This document shows positions 11,402-23,592 of a stretch of DNA of 64,000 bases, in pieces (within the stretch, counting starts at the first letter, position 1; the number at the start of each line of letters is the position of its first letter). This DNA comes from Lepidodermella squamata. Taxonomy: Eukaryota > Gastrotricha. The stretch is taken from positions 310,001-374,000 of the forward strand of contig JBLDXI010000007.1 in the NCBI GenBank assembly GCA_047495785.1. The letters are read 5' to 3'. The notes beneath the pieces were generated by a model. That model did no database searches, was not told where the DNA came from, and saw only the letters and a list, made by a program, of their open reading frames with translations. The position numbers and the translations under genes are program-made.

Positions 11402-13822
11402 ATGGCAATCTCAAATTTTTGTATCATAATATTTCTAGCCGCAATTTCGCAGCACAAAACGGATGGTGAGAGTATCCTTATTTTTCCGAATCAATTTTAA
11501 AACTAAGCATCTTAGGAGCTCTTTGCGGTTTGAACAGCACCAGTCTGGTTCCAAACACCCCAGGATTCTTCAATACACCAGCTTCAAGCTATCCTTCAGT
11601 TGAAGCTGGTTTACAAGTATACTATTTTTTGTATGATTTTCCTCTACTTTATTTTCATTTTCCCTTCAGATCTTACAAAATCTTAAAATTAACTGCTCAG
11701 GTAAAATAATGAGATTTTCCGTTTTACGAGGCTAATTTATTTGTATCGGAAGGTCTGCTTACGAAATGGAAATTTATCGCAAAACAGCCGAATATCGTCG
11801 GACTTCACCTTGCCGTTTTCCGAAGTTTGCGATCAACCCATATGAAATTGGTTGCAGAGAGTGTTTTCGATAATGTGCCGTCTGGAATAAGTGATGGATC
11901 CCCAGCCTGGGTGACCTTGAACGCCGTTCCTCCCCTACTAGTCGAACAAGGCGACGTTTTAGGTCTATTTTACGAAAATATAGCCATCCCAAGTCGCCAA
12001 CTGACTGTTCCGTCCTCTTCTCCTAACGGAAACCGCGCCATTGTCCTACTTATGGACAACAGCCAGCTTGAAAATAACAGTTAGTGCGCAATTAAAAATT
12101 TGAAAAATTAAAAAAAAATCAATTAAAATTTTAGAGATTATCCCGATTTCGACGGCGATAATAGTCAGTCGCACGGTTGCCCTGGGTGCCGTAATTGAAA
12201 CTGACAATGACGCATACGTGACAGCTGCCCCTGGCTCGTGCTCATCAGTTCGAAATTATTCGGTTCCTGAGTCATTTCGAGAGCTGCCACCTCAAAGCTA
12301 CCCGTTCTCCGAGGCAGGTCTGCAAGTTTTCGCAAACCTAGAGATTCCTTGCAATGGTACGATTTTAATCTAAATTTATCAAGACAACTGATTTTATGTA
12401 TTAAGGCTTCATAACTCAATGGCGATTTCTTGCAAAACCGCCCGTCATTTTCGGGCTCCATTTAGCTGTTTTCCGAAAACGGGGCATAAGTTCGCTCGAT
12501 CTAGTTGGTCAAACTTATATCGATTCGAAGTTGACTGGAGCTAGCGCTGGGTCGGTATGGATGAATTATAAAGCTGATCGACCAATTCCAGTGAGAAGGG
12601 GCGATTGGCTAGGTAATATTTTTTTAAATAAAGTAGCGAAATTATAGAGAAATTATTATAAAACAGGAATTTTTTACGACAAATTTACGACAAAAGATAT
12701 GGTTGTAGTAGTTCCCAGCCGAGTTTCCGACGAGTCACTCCTAGAAAACGGCCTCACTTACGTCTATGTTGGCGATCGAAGTTCCGTTAATAACACTGGT
12801 AATTTTTCGTCCGTGTAATTTCACCCAGCTTAATTATTTCTTAGCATTACTAATTTCAAACGCATTGAGAGTTGATCGAGTACCAGCGCTTTCTGTGGTG
12901 GTCACTGATATTTCGGATCTGCAAGCAGGACCTACGACTTTCGGACCAGATGAGTGTCTAACGGACAACCCTGTCCCACCTGAATATTACCCGAATCTTC
13001 CGCCCTCAAGCCAATATGACCAATATCAGTCTGGACTTCAGGTTTGGTTTCTTTACGAATAGCCAAATGACCGATTATTTTTGCTTCTCAGATCTTCACC
13101 TACATGAAAATCCCATGCAATGGCACGTTGACTTGTAAAATGTCCTAATTCAGCTTTCATCCAATAATTTAATAGGTCAAATTACGCAGTGGAGCTTTGT
13201 CAGCAAGTCGAGAGTTGTTTACGGGTTGAATTTAGCAGTTTTTCGACTCGATTCTTATGACCCGGTTTTCGAACTGGTCAGCTCGACCTCGCTGACCTTC
13301 TACCCGGCAGACGCCGATCCTGTAACAAGACCGTGGATTTCTCGAGCCGTGAATCCTCCAGTCGACGTGAAAGCCGGGGATGTCATCGGTATAAATTTCA
13401 TCTCAAAAAAATGGTTTATACCAGAATTTCGACATAGGAATGTTCTACGACCGATTCCAAATGACCGATGAGTTTTTGACCATTCCAAGTACCGATCAGA
13501 CTAAAGTCCTCCAGGGTAGGACTGAACCCACCCTGGTGTGGCTGATTGACAGTGAACAGTTGAAAGGGAAAGGTTAGCTTCGGACCAACTTTTGATTCCC
13601 TCATCTAACGATTTTTTCCTAGCTTTTATCGACAGAAGGGAATCGCTGTCTGGAAATCGAGCTGCTGCGCTACGGGCGATGGTCAAATGTCCGGCGAAAT
13701 GCGGGCAAGCTGATGGCCAAGATACAACTACGGCAAGCGATTCGATCTGGGTGGGAGAGCCACTGACCGACATGCCGGTTGTTATTAATAACGACGACAC
13801 GCCAGTTGATGGAAGAAAATGA
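11402..13822 (+). CDS. G4: secreted protein, 3 AD domains, no Kunitz domain
   Basis: Exons: 11402-11465, 11516-11616, 11670-11700, 11753-12079, 12135-12356, 12406-12612, 12667-12798, 12845-13041, 13092-13122 (or 13092-13134), 13176-13388, 13438-13572, 13623-13822. The signal peptide starts MAISNFCIIIFLAAIS. The three AD copies align best with the three of G3, so the two genes are neighbouring duplicates; the G3 stop is only 239 bp upstream. The C-terminus has no Kunitz exon. It ends in about 65 residues holding a SGNRAAAL stretch and a CPAKC pair, then TGA. The donor after AD3 PCN|G is either GCACGT (GC-AG) or a GT 12 bases downstream that adds four residues. Confidence 0.83.
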
Positions 13823-14918
13823 GCGATTGACCTTGATAATGGACTATTTTTTGTTGCTTGTATTTTCGTAAAATTTTTGGCTCGCCTCTTCATCCTCTAT
13901 ACGTATGGTATGGCAATTTGGTCGGATTAAATTAATTTATATGGTAGGCTCGAGACGTCGCTAAAGCACGCGGCAAGGTCATGTCAAATTAGGGCTCCGT
14001 AATGAATTGTAATAATTTTTTTTAACATGGGAGAGCCCAGTTGTTTTGCGCTTATAGGCAAACATGTGTAATTGGACCGGCCTAATGCTCCCGAATCGCT
14101 AATTACGTATGCGGCTTACGGCCTTTCGTGAGCTTAGGCAATCGCGGAGAGCGGCATTTGGCTGCCGTTTGTTTGTAATAACGTATGTAGTGGCAGTTAT
14201 TTTGATACTTGAAGAGCCACCTTAATATCAAGAAGCTAACACGCATAGGTGAGTGTTGACGCGGCCTCAGCATGCGTGCACTTCTGGAGTTTTTGCCGCG
14301 CTGTGATATAAGGGCGACGCGAGGCGAGGCTGTCATTATCATGAAAACATACGGCTCCATACACGATGGCTCATATAACAAAAAAATTACGCAAGCCCAG
14401 CGCAACTATATAGGAATAAATAAAATATATCATATTACGTGAATCGCGAACAAGACATTATATTAGACGAAACAACAAGCGCGTAATAGTATAGTGGCCA
14501 GCAGCTTTACGGCCACGAGGCGTTTATTATAATCATTAATAAATAAATAAAAAGATTTAAAAGCCTCACCGACTGACCATTTGTAATACAGGCGTGATAA
14601 GTTGCATCTTCATTTTTATATTATTAATATTGCGCTAATTACAAAAAAACTAGCTAGACAACATGGTCAAATGTTAAGTTGACGTTTGACACGACGCGAT
14701 GGCCGCTGTTAATGACTACAGAGGCGTTCAAGAAAAAAAGATATTATAGCCTGACACCGCTATAACAGAAATGAATATTCTGAAGTGTTAATTGTTTTCT
14801 TCTATATCATACTTGTCCATGTTGTTAATAATCATCGCATCTCTCCCACGTTTGCACCCATAACGTTTATATTTTCCTATTATTATAGGGAGTGGCTAAT
14901 TATATTACTGGTTAATTG
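13823..14918. other. Intergenic region G4-G5
   Basis: AT-rich, without array-type exons. It presumably holds the G4 3' UTR and G5 promoter. I see no clear repeat or RNA gene. Confidence 0.5.
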
Positions 14919-17038
14919 ATGTCAATGATATTATTCAAAATCTCAGTACTATTTGCGACGTTAGCCGTCGGCTCGTCTCAAGGTTGTTGAATCAATTAGT
15001 AGCGAAAATGAGTCTCTTAATGACGCTTGTTTTATTTACTCTGTTTACGCATCAATCTCACGCAGACGACTTTTGCGAAGTAACTCGCCCATTCACAATC
15101 CCGCCCGATTTCCAACCAGCGCCTACTGAGGAATTCCCGTTCCTCGAAGCTGGCCTTCAAGTGAGTCGCAGCCATTCAAAACAACGCTGAAATAAAATGT
15201 TCGCTTATTTAGATTTTCACCGATTTGAGGATCCCATGTGACGGCTACCTTAAGGAATGGAGGTTCCTTAGCAAGAATAGCCTTATTATGGGCATGCATC
15301 TGGGCATCTTCCGCGAGGTGAGACGCGGCGAGCGGGTCAATATGAGACTCGTCGCCGAGACCATCATTGAGTCACTCTACGTCAACCGGACAACGCGTTG
15401 GCAGCGTTACCTCGTCGACCCACCTCTGCCTGTTAAGGCGGGCGATATTCTCGGTATGCCCATCAACCGAATCTGGGACATTTGTTAATTTTGGTTGATA
15501 TTATATAGGAATGTTTTACGACAGTTTTTACACCCTGCAAGACATGCTTGCAATTCCGAGTAAAGGAAATCGCAATTATTACGAGCCGAAAGTTGGAAAT
15601 GCCATACCGCCCAGTATTGTCCTAACATTCGACAACACGCAGCTATCACGCTTCAGTCAGTTGAAGATATCGCACCTGAAAATTTTACTAAGCTGAAATT
15701 TCCATTTCTAGAGGAATTTAACGTCGCTGGGGTGCATAGAGACTACCGTGTACCCGCGCTTACAGCCATGGTTGTTTCGAACGGCCTTAGGGTGGAACAG
15801 GTCACGCAGACAACGATTCGCTCCGTTGAGTTGGACTCAAACACCCTGCCGCCATGGCAAGCGACAATTAGCGGAAATGTCGCGGTTAACAATGACGTGC
15901 AACCGGCTCCAGTTGCGACTCGTCGCCAGCGATCCACGACTACTACCATTACGCCGATTGCTCCTTTAGTGCCGGTTCATCTTAATGATATTGCCACTAA
16001 TCAGGCGGCTGCTAATCAGGCAGCAGCTCAAGCTGCAGCTCAGGCCCAGGCCCAGGCTCAAGCTCAGGCTCAGGCCCAAGCACAAGCTCAAGCTCAAGCT
16101 GCGCAACAGGCAGCTGCTCAAGCTCCGCCCCCGCAACCCGTTAGACCAGTCCCTGCCCCCGCCCCAGCCCGGCCAGTTCCCATGCAACAGCAACAGCCAG
16201 CGAGGCAGCAGGAGCAATATTTCTCCCCACGTGAATTTACTAAAAATTACTAAAATTTAACACCAATTTTTTCGGAAATAGGTTGCTTCAACCCACCCAC
16301 AGCGTTGCAGTCCTGCTACTCTCCATCAGTTCGAGCCTTTTTCGATTACAACACTGGGTCTTGTAAAACATTTTACGGCTGCGACTCGCCTGTTAACGAT
16401 CCTAATAACTTCGCATCTTCCGATGAATGCAACAGGGCTTGTTTGCTCATGGTCCCTTACATTCCTAATATCTCTGGCCTCCGCGCTACAACCCAGTCTC
16501 CATTCAGCTTCGACATGCCTGAAATTAGTAATTTTTTCTTGGTTTTTTTTATAATTTTTCAAATTTTAAATTCGAATTTAGGTGTATCAAACTTCTTGCA
16601 ACCAAGCAATACAAATAATTTCCTACCTCAAGCAACGAATTCTCAATCTCAAGCCGCCTTATTTCCTCAACTAAGTCGAAGCACAAGCATCCCATCTTAC
16701 TGTTTCGACGCCCCGAGTTCGCTAGTTTCCTGCTCGAACATCGGCCCGCGTTACTACTACGAATCTTCAGCCGGAGCTTGCTACTCATTCTACGGCTGCT
16801 CGCTCGGCGAAAGACAGGGCAATAACTTCGATACCGTTGAGCAGTGCCAACAGGTGTGCCGCGTCTCCAACCCGCCCGTCCCAAGACAGGCGCCGGCCAA
16901 CACCCCACCGCCGACTACAACCACGACCACAACAACGACAACAACAACAACAACACCTCAGCCGATTGCGCAGTTCATGAACCCATTCTCGTTATTTATG
17001 CCGAACGGCTTCGGCCAAAACCAGGGGTACCTCCAACC

Positions 17039-17070
<32 letters not shown>

Positions 17071-17264
17071 AGCCGTTACAGCAGGTGGAAGCAAGGCCGC
17101 GGACGAGTCTTCGAATGCAACAGCAACCTCTTAGCAACAATGGATACCTCAGTTTAGACAACCAGCCTAATATGTTCAATAACTTTGCGAGTTTTCTCGC
17201 TCCTGGCATGCCTCGTTCTGTTGGCGTGTTGCCAAATAACCTCAATCAAGGATCAAAAAAGTAA
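14919..17264 (+). CDS. G5: secreted protein, 1 AD domain + Gln/Ala repeat + 2 Kunitz domains + polyQ tail
   Basis: Exons: 14919-14982, 15066-15160, 15213-15453, 15509-15655, 15712-16230, 16282-16527, 16582-17264. The first exon gives a signal peptide (MSMILFKISVLFATLAVGSS). The following intron itself contains ATG 15008, which reads in frame into exon 2 and makes a second possible signal peptide (MSLLMTLVLFTLFTHQSHA). AD has GLQ, PCDG, W-x-F and GDILGMFYD. A linker of (Gln-Ala)n lies at about 16006-16130. The two Kunitz domains have Tyr and Ser after Cys2 and FYGC cores. They are followed by Thr and Gln runs and an Asn/Gln-rich tail. The 54-bp intron at 16528-16581 has no stop and is a multiple of three. 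Confidence 0.83.
16006..16130 (+). repeat. Gln-Ala coding repeat in G5
   Basis: Repeats of CAGGCN/CAAGCN encode alternating Gln and Ala for about 40 residues. Codon use is mixed (CAG/CAA, GCC/GCT), so it is not a simple pure microsatellite. Confidence 0.85.
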
Positions 17265-17974
17265 TGAAAGTCGTCTAGCCCATTATCACAACTCATGCCT
17301 CATTTGATAAATATTTACCGCATTATTGCTATCTAGAATTCGAGCATCTTCTAGACAACAAAACGTTGTTTGTAAATGATTTCTTTTGTCAGTTTAGAAG
17401 AGCTTTGTTAAATAGATCACTGTATTATAGCGTGCTTGAAAAAAACCGGTTCATTGAAATGCAAGCCATATATCTTATATATACATTCGTACCTTGTAAA
17501 GTCGTGCGCACTCGATTTTATCACAGAAATATTAATTTATTTTTTCGTTGTTTATTTTTTTGTTAGTGTGTAACAATTTTTCCCATTCTCTCTGCACTAC
17601 TACGTGAGGAGGTATATGATGAGTGGTTGCGCAATTAAAAAGCGATGATGTATAAAAATGTGCATGCTAATTGAAACAAACGTGCGACATCATCGCGTGT
17701 AAAATTTATTTTTAATAAAGCGATGCTCGATTATAATATATAAGTATATTGACAAGTTTGTTTATATACGCGTACAAAAAAATAGTCTCACACCAGGTGT
17801 AACCGCATATCATCTCAGTGCGAACTCGTTATGGAGATTATAGCGCAACACAAGTATGGAACGTGGCCAACAAGCCTCTTAGATGACAACTAATTAATTT
17901 CCCCATCCGCCGCCTCAAAAGGATAGCTCATCATTTCCTTTTTAAAACGACCGCGTAAACATTTAGCATTGTCC
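17265..17974. other. Intergenic region G5-G6
   Basis: AT-rich flank without supported exons. It contains the G5 3' UTR and presumed G6 promoter. Confidence 0.5.
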
Positions 17975-19039
17975 ATGGGGTCCTATCACTGCCTGTTACT
18001 CTCGATAATTTCAGCACTCAGTATCCATGTTGAAGGTATGATTCATCCATAATTTCGACCAGCCTCTGATTTTCCCGTATTATAGCCAACACCTGTGTTG
18101 GAAATTCTGAGGAGGTCCCGTCTGACATGAACAAATACGATAACGAGTATCCTTTCGCTGAGGGTGGCCTGCAGATTTTTACGAATTTAGTAGTACCTTG
18201 CGATGGGCAGATAACGAGTTGGCAGTTCTATGCCGGCAAAGACTTTGTGATTCAGCTGCATCTCGCAGTTTTCCGCCTCGCTAACGGATATTCAACTAGA
18301 ACTTACAAGCAGATAGGCGAGACTTATATCGACGTTTTCAAAGCTGGAGCTGCGAGAGATGTGACTGGATGGGCGACTTACCCGGCTAGTACCCCGATTC
18401 AAGTCAAACTGGGAGACGTGATTGGTATGGCGAAACGTCTCAGATTTTTTCAATTTAAAACAAATTTTTCCCAGGCATGTATTATGAAGCTGAAAGTAGG
18501 CTTCACAACCAGTTTATCATGAGTAGGAAAGCCGAGACTGTGATAGCTCCGACTTACGTCTTACTTATGGATGGGCCGACCCTCCGCAAAAAAAATAGTA
18601 AGGTCATCAATTTGTTCGTGGAATTTATGGAATTTAACGTTTTCCTATAGTGATCGTCGAAACGTCTAGAAGCGCAAGTATTGAAGGCCGAATTCCAGGT
18701 CTGACCTTTACCGTCAACTCAACTGAGCCGCAGATCGAACCTGTCAACTTCAAGGCTCCTGATTCGGACGAAAAACTTCAGCGCAAAAACACGGAGGCAA
18801 CTACTAAGAATGTAACTACGACTCCGACGACGACTAAAAAATCGACAACTCCTACGACAAAATTCCAGTGGAGATATGTTGAGTCGGATCTTGTTACCAC
18901 CACAGCACGGCCTGAAGCCGTTGTAGAGCAACGCGAGTTGTTTCCGTTGCTATTCTGGCCGCAGATAGGAGGATCTCCGAATAATTTTATGGGATCCAAT
19001 CCTATTGGCGAATTTCCGCTATTTCGCTCTAACAAATAA
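17975..19039 (+). CDS. G6: secreted protein, 1 AD domain + Thr-rich tail
   Basis: Exons: 17975-18035, 18086-18424, 18475-18597, 18651-19039. The signal peptide is MGSYHCLLLSIISALSIHVE. AD has AEGGLQIF, PCDG, W-x-F, QLHLAVFR, IGETYI, GDVIGMYYE and TYVLLMD, then a diverged terminal segment (IPGLTFTV). About 110 residues with a Thr/Lys stretch follow, ending FPLFRSNK and TAA. No Kunitz domain is encoded. The introns at GLQ and PC-x-G are absent, so GLQIF to GD sits in one exon. AATAAA is at 19116-19121. It is closest to G7 and G9, which share QLHLAVFR and [VI]GET[YF]ID. Confidence 0.83.
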
Positions 19040-20935
19040 ACAAAAATTACATAATCGTTTACTAAACGCTAATTAAAATAACTGCTGCCTCATTTATATT
19101 ATAGATTTGTGATCAAATAAAAATTTGACGACATTAATGATGTTGATGGAATTGTATCGAAACCGCACACTTTCGGAAAATGTTTTGGAAAATTTAGAAA
19201 TTGGAAAATGTAACCCTTTGCCTTAGAAATTCAGCTTATCAATTTTTATAGCATTTTTCAGCCAAAATGTCGAAAACCTAGGGGGAAGGCCTAATTATTT
19301 TCAGAAAACTTCTGAATTCTAGTGGGTACGCGCCCCCCCCCCCCCACAGTCTACCTGATCATCGATTGGCAAAATAATAAGTTTCGAACTTTAGATTTCT
19401 TAGGCTTGTGTGCAGATTTCCTTCCCTTTCGCAGATTCTTTAAAAATTGGCTTTCCAGCTCGCCCGCGAGCATGAGGACATTTTATTCTCGGCAAATAAT
19501 GAACCCATGCATTTAGGGCAGCCGGCCGATCACCTAGACCTTGGCCAGACACATGGATCAGCGAGCAATCTGAACTACCTTGCAATCGGGCGCAGTCTTA
19601 AAATCGCAGAAATCCGCCACGCTGCATGCTTCTAAAACCCCAACCCCGCATCCGATCCGGGATTAAAACCAGGCGCATGTCCACGGTTTTATTTTGTTCA
19701 GGGAAGGAAATTAGGCAGACTATTAGAATTCACCCAAACCTCGCGGAAACTGGGTTTCTTTCGATCTTGCTACTAAAGGTAGTCAGTAAATAGACAGATA
19801 ATGATGTCATGGATAATGATGGTAAGTAAGCACATATCATTATCCCAACATTGTCCCAACACAGTCGCAACACAGTCCAAGAGCGAAGCCCGGGTTATCC
19901 GACCAGCCTCGAACCGTGGAAAGCTCTGGGCCTGGTTTGGATTGCCTGTATGACAGATTTAAATAGGCTTTTCCAATTGACAGTTTGTAAGAAAATATTC
20001 AAAAAAAACTAGGGGAGAGCGTACAATGTCTTTTTGACCTTATCGTTGTTGTTTAAAAATGCACTTATCAGCACGAGTTATTTGTCTTTAGGAATTAATT
20101 AATGACGTATATCTCGACATCACCTACTAAATTAGGAACTTTTCTCTCAATTTATAACACGATGTCGATATAAATGAAAGAAAATTTACTAATTTAGTAA
20201 TTGACGTCGGAATAAATACGTGCAAATAAATTATTTCTAATGACAAATTACTCGTGAATTTGCATAATTTTTTAAATGCGTAAAACAAAAAATCTCAAGT
20301 CGAGCAAATGATGGTTATTTACTGTGTTATTTGTGCTTAGCAAACATACCTTGTTGACAAAAATTAATTTCTTCGGCAGCCTCTTATACCGCGAGGATAT
20401 CAAAGACTATAGTCGGCATTGGAAATAAGGTTAACTATTTTAATTTACTGCTCAACGCGCCGGTCTGCATCTGGTACATAGAGATATAGACAGAGTTGAA
20501 GAAGTACTTCTACTCTATTCTTAATTTTCGCGTTCCATTGTGCGAAAAGCAAACAAAAGTTATCCTGGATATGTTCCCTAGCAAAAGCGCTATATTATGC
20601 GCAATGTCATTCGATTGAAAAACTGGTTTCATTACGTTTAATACCTTTAGTTTAGCTTAACACGTTTTAGACGAATTTTTATATAAAAACGGAACAATGC
20701 TCTTTTTATTCCTTCCATTTTGCAAACGCTGCGCAATGGCAAATGGGGGCTCTTCATGCTCGAATATCTCCTCATTGTGCCCTATCTCTACTCATTAAAT
20801 TCTGGGATTAAATACATAAGCCTAGGGATCATTTCTATCTTAAATGAGCATTTAATATTTTTGTTCGCCTCATATTTTTTATTTTTTGCTTTGCCATGCA
20901 ACATGTGACAGTTATTAGCGAAACCATTCGATAAT
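19040..20935. other. Intergenic region G6-G7
   Basis: About 1.9 kb with no supported gene. A run of 13 C lies at 19333-19345. The segment at about 19480-19700 is more GC-rich than its surroundings and may be a degraded repeat, but I could not identify it. Confidence 0.5.
19333..19345. repeat. Poly-C run (13)
   Basis: Thirteen consecutive C in an otherwise AT-rich spacer, a homopolymer prone to slippage and sequencing error. Confidence 0.9.
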
Positions 20936-22203
20936 ATGAAATTTCGAATGGGGTGGGATGGGCGCGGAGCGATGAGTCATTTAGGATTGGCGATTCTCAT
21001 TTTTGGTCTCATTTTCACTACGGCATTGCCAACGAAAACCCGGAGAAATCGCAGGATTATGCTCAAGCAGGCTGTTGTCAGCGACGACAAATGCCAGTCT
21101 GTGCCAGTAAAAATTCCTGACTCAATTAACCCATCAGATCCTTTTCCCTACGTCGAATCTGGCCTGCAAATTTTTTTACACCTCCAAGTACCCTGCGACG
21201 GTAAAAATTGGCAAAACGAACTACACTTAAACTAATTGTTTTGATTGAAGGAACGATAACTCGATGGATTGTTTATCCGAAAGCTGGATTCATCATCCAG
21301 CTGCATCTGGCCGTTTTCCGCCAAACCGGCGCGACGACATATCAGCAAGTCGGGGAGACTTTTATCGACGTTTTAAAAACCAATTCGCCAGATGATGCTC
21401 TCGGTGAAACAGTCGTAAATACTAGCCCGATAGCGGTGAAACGCGGCGATTATCTGGGTTAGAAAATTTCAAGTTTTTTATTGATAAATTGATTTTTTCC
21501 GATTAACAGCCATGTATTACGGAAATTTGAAACGAAAAATTGGCCCGTGCGCGGCGATACCGAGTAAGAAATACTTTTCACCGAGACCGGATGTCCCTCT
21601 TCCAACGCTAATTTGGTTCAAAGACGCATTCGACCTAATGAATGAAGCCTGTTGGTGGACAAAAATTATTAAAAATTATTGGCTAATTTTCCGGTTTTTC
21701 CTAGATACTGTTGACACAGTTTACGCGTCGAGGGAATACAGGATTCCAGCATTTATTGCGATAATCGATAATATTGTCACCAGTACAACGACGGTGACAG
21801 GTATAGATTGACATCAAATTTAGCCAAGTCTGGATCCTTTTCAATGAATATTCCTAAGCCTGAATTCTCTTGAATTTCAATAGTTCCGACCACGCCATCA
21901 ACAACTCCAACCACGACTACAACAACCACGACACGGGCACCTCCTGTCCCCAGCTCCACCACAACGCAATCCAAGATAACAAGCTCGGCCAAACCAATAA
22001 GCACAAAGCCACCGGTCGTTCCAAATTACGTATCTACACAGAAAGATTACGGTCCTATTGCGTTTGTCAATGGCCAAGGCTATTTCATTACCCCTCAAAT
22101 ACCGAAACTCCAGTTGCGGTATGTTCCCTATCGGCGCGACCCCTTCGAATTTGCCCCAAAATCAGGCTACCCGCCACCAAAAGAGGCACGTATATTTTGG
22201 TGA
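20936..22203 (+). CDS. G7: secreted protein, 1 AD domain + Thr-rich tail
   Basis: Exons: 20936-21200, 21251-21457, 21510-21650, 21705-21800, 21884-22203. ATG 20972 is an alternative start that puts the hydrophobic stretch (MSHLGLAILIFGLIFTTALP) directly at the N-terminus, and it may be the true one. No intron separates the signal peptide from AD. AD carries ESGLQIF, PCDG, QLHLAVFR, GETFID, GDYLAMYYG and YRIPAFIAII. The intron at 21651 (GTTGGT) has no stop and is a multiple of three. The last exon has a Thr/Pro stretch and a tail ending EARIFW, then TGA. AATAAA is at 22248-22253. A copy of this 3' end lies at 25316 on. Confidence 0.82.
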
Positions 22204-22590
22204 CTTGACGATGATATTATGAAGAAGCAAGCATATTATTTTTGTATAATAAAACTATCGCAAATCAGTCAATATGTAGGTAATTAAACCCCGGTAAAAC
22301 TAAGTGCGTCACTGAATTTTTTTTAAAATTCCTATTACCGAGCAAACTACCGAGTCGTTTTATAATTCGGCCAACAGTGCAAACCCGGCACTTCAGGGAC
22401 TTTCGGAATTTTCAGCATTGCCAATTATGAATCGATCAACATATCGACTTCTCCAGCTCGATTGATTTTATCGTTTTTTCAAAGCTGTCAGGTGGCCCCA
22501 AACGGCCTATGATTTTAAAGGCTATTTAAGCTTTTTCTTGTATTCTCGCAGATGACTGGAGCAAGGTAAGTAACTACTGTAACGCAGTCC
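22116..22590 (+). repeat. Duplicated block A1: G7 3' end and flank
   Basis: This segment, from the last G7 codons through the AATAAA and about 340 bp beyond, matches 25316-25890. Shared stretches include CTTCGAATTTG, TATTATTTTTGTATAATAAA and AAACTAAGTGCGTCACTGAA. Confidence 0.75.
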
Positions 22591-23492
22591 TATTTCGGAC
22601 AGGGTAATTTCGGACACTTTTGGCTTTGAGCGTGAGTTTCTCCATAACCCTGGTAGATAGAAATATACCGTTCAAAATGCAGGAGATAGCCCAGAGTCTT
22701 GTCTTTCAACCTCACTTCAAATGAAACATGAGAAACGGATTTGTTTAAGAAGAATGGTTGCACTTCTTCGCAGGTGAGCGCCGAGGTAAAAAATTGCTAA
22801 CTTTTTCAAATGGCAGTATTTTTTGCCGGATAAAAGCGCAAAAGAAAGAGCGCATCGAATTCAGTTAGGCTGGCGTGTTTGGAACACATTTATACCAGAC
22901 ATTTTGCCTGAAATTCCGCCAGAAAAACCGATATACCCCGGCTTATTTCGGACAGCCTCCAACTACATAGAATTCAATCGACCTTGACAGCTTTTAAACT
23001 TTAATAATATTTTAGTGAGAATAGCAATACTAGATAAAGAGAAATAAATACTAGATTTCGCAGTCTATCGAATGAGCTCAGGTATACCTTGTAGGCTCGC
23101 ATGATTAATTTTCTAGCATTTGTAGAAAAGAGCCATTTTTGGAGATTTTCGGCAAATTTGCCATTCTTCTGCCGCGATTGGCTCATTCGATTGACCAATC
23201 AACGTGGGCAATAGAAATAGACTTTCAAGTGGTTCCATAATGATCCCGTTTGTCACAGAGCGGAAAGAAACAGCGGTTGAAAACCGACAAATAAAAGCCA
23301 GAGTAAAACCTACTAACACAGCTGGCTGATACACGAATCCCAAGTGGCCAATTGCCCGCCCACTGCCTTCATGCTGACAGTAAATAAGTTGCTGCATCAT
23401 GTCATCATGCTGCAACATGAACTAAATTGATGTAACTTGGAGCATTGATGCCTGCTAATTACCCTATTTTGTTATAGGCACACACTATCACG
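22204..23492. other. Intergenic region G7-G8
   Basis: It starts with duplicated block A1. About 22600-22960 is bounded by TATTTCGGACAG at both ends and has no counterpart in the second copy, so it may be an insertion. The G8 promoter block (B1) begins at 23327. Confidence 0.55.
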
Positions 23493-23592
23493 ATGATTAA
23501 CCTAACGACTGTCGCAGTTTTAGCGCTGGTTCCATGCCTTGTGGCTGGTGAGTTGCTTTACAAAATAAATCGCAATGAATTGCAACATTGAT
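23327..23592 (+). repeat. Duplicated block B1: G8 promoter and signal-peptide exon
   Basis: Nearly identical to 27964-28257 in front of and inside G9, including upstream sequence, ATG, the whole signal-peptide exon and the first 40 bases of intron 1. An internal indel of about 20 bp distinguishes the copies. Confidence 0.85.

Noticed and set aside
19480-19700. GC-rich patch in the G6-G7 spacer resembling a tRNA-derived SINE (B-box-like GGTTTTAATCCC on the minus strand)
   Set aside because: No matching A box, cloverleaf or second copy was found in the window; too weak to call.
22600-22960. Possible mobile element between TATTTCGGACAG direct repeats
   Set aside because: No terminal inverted repeats and no second copy in the window; recorded only as unexplained spacer.
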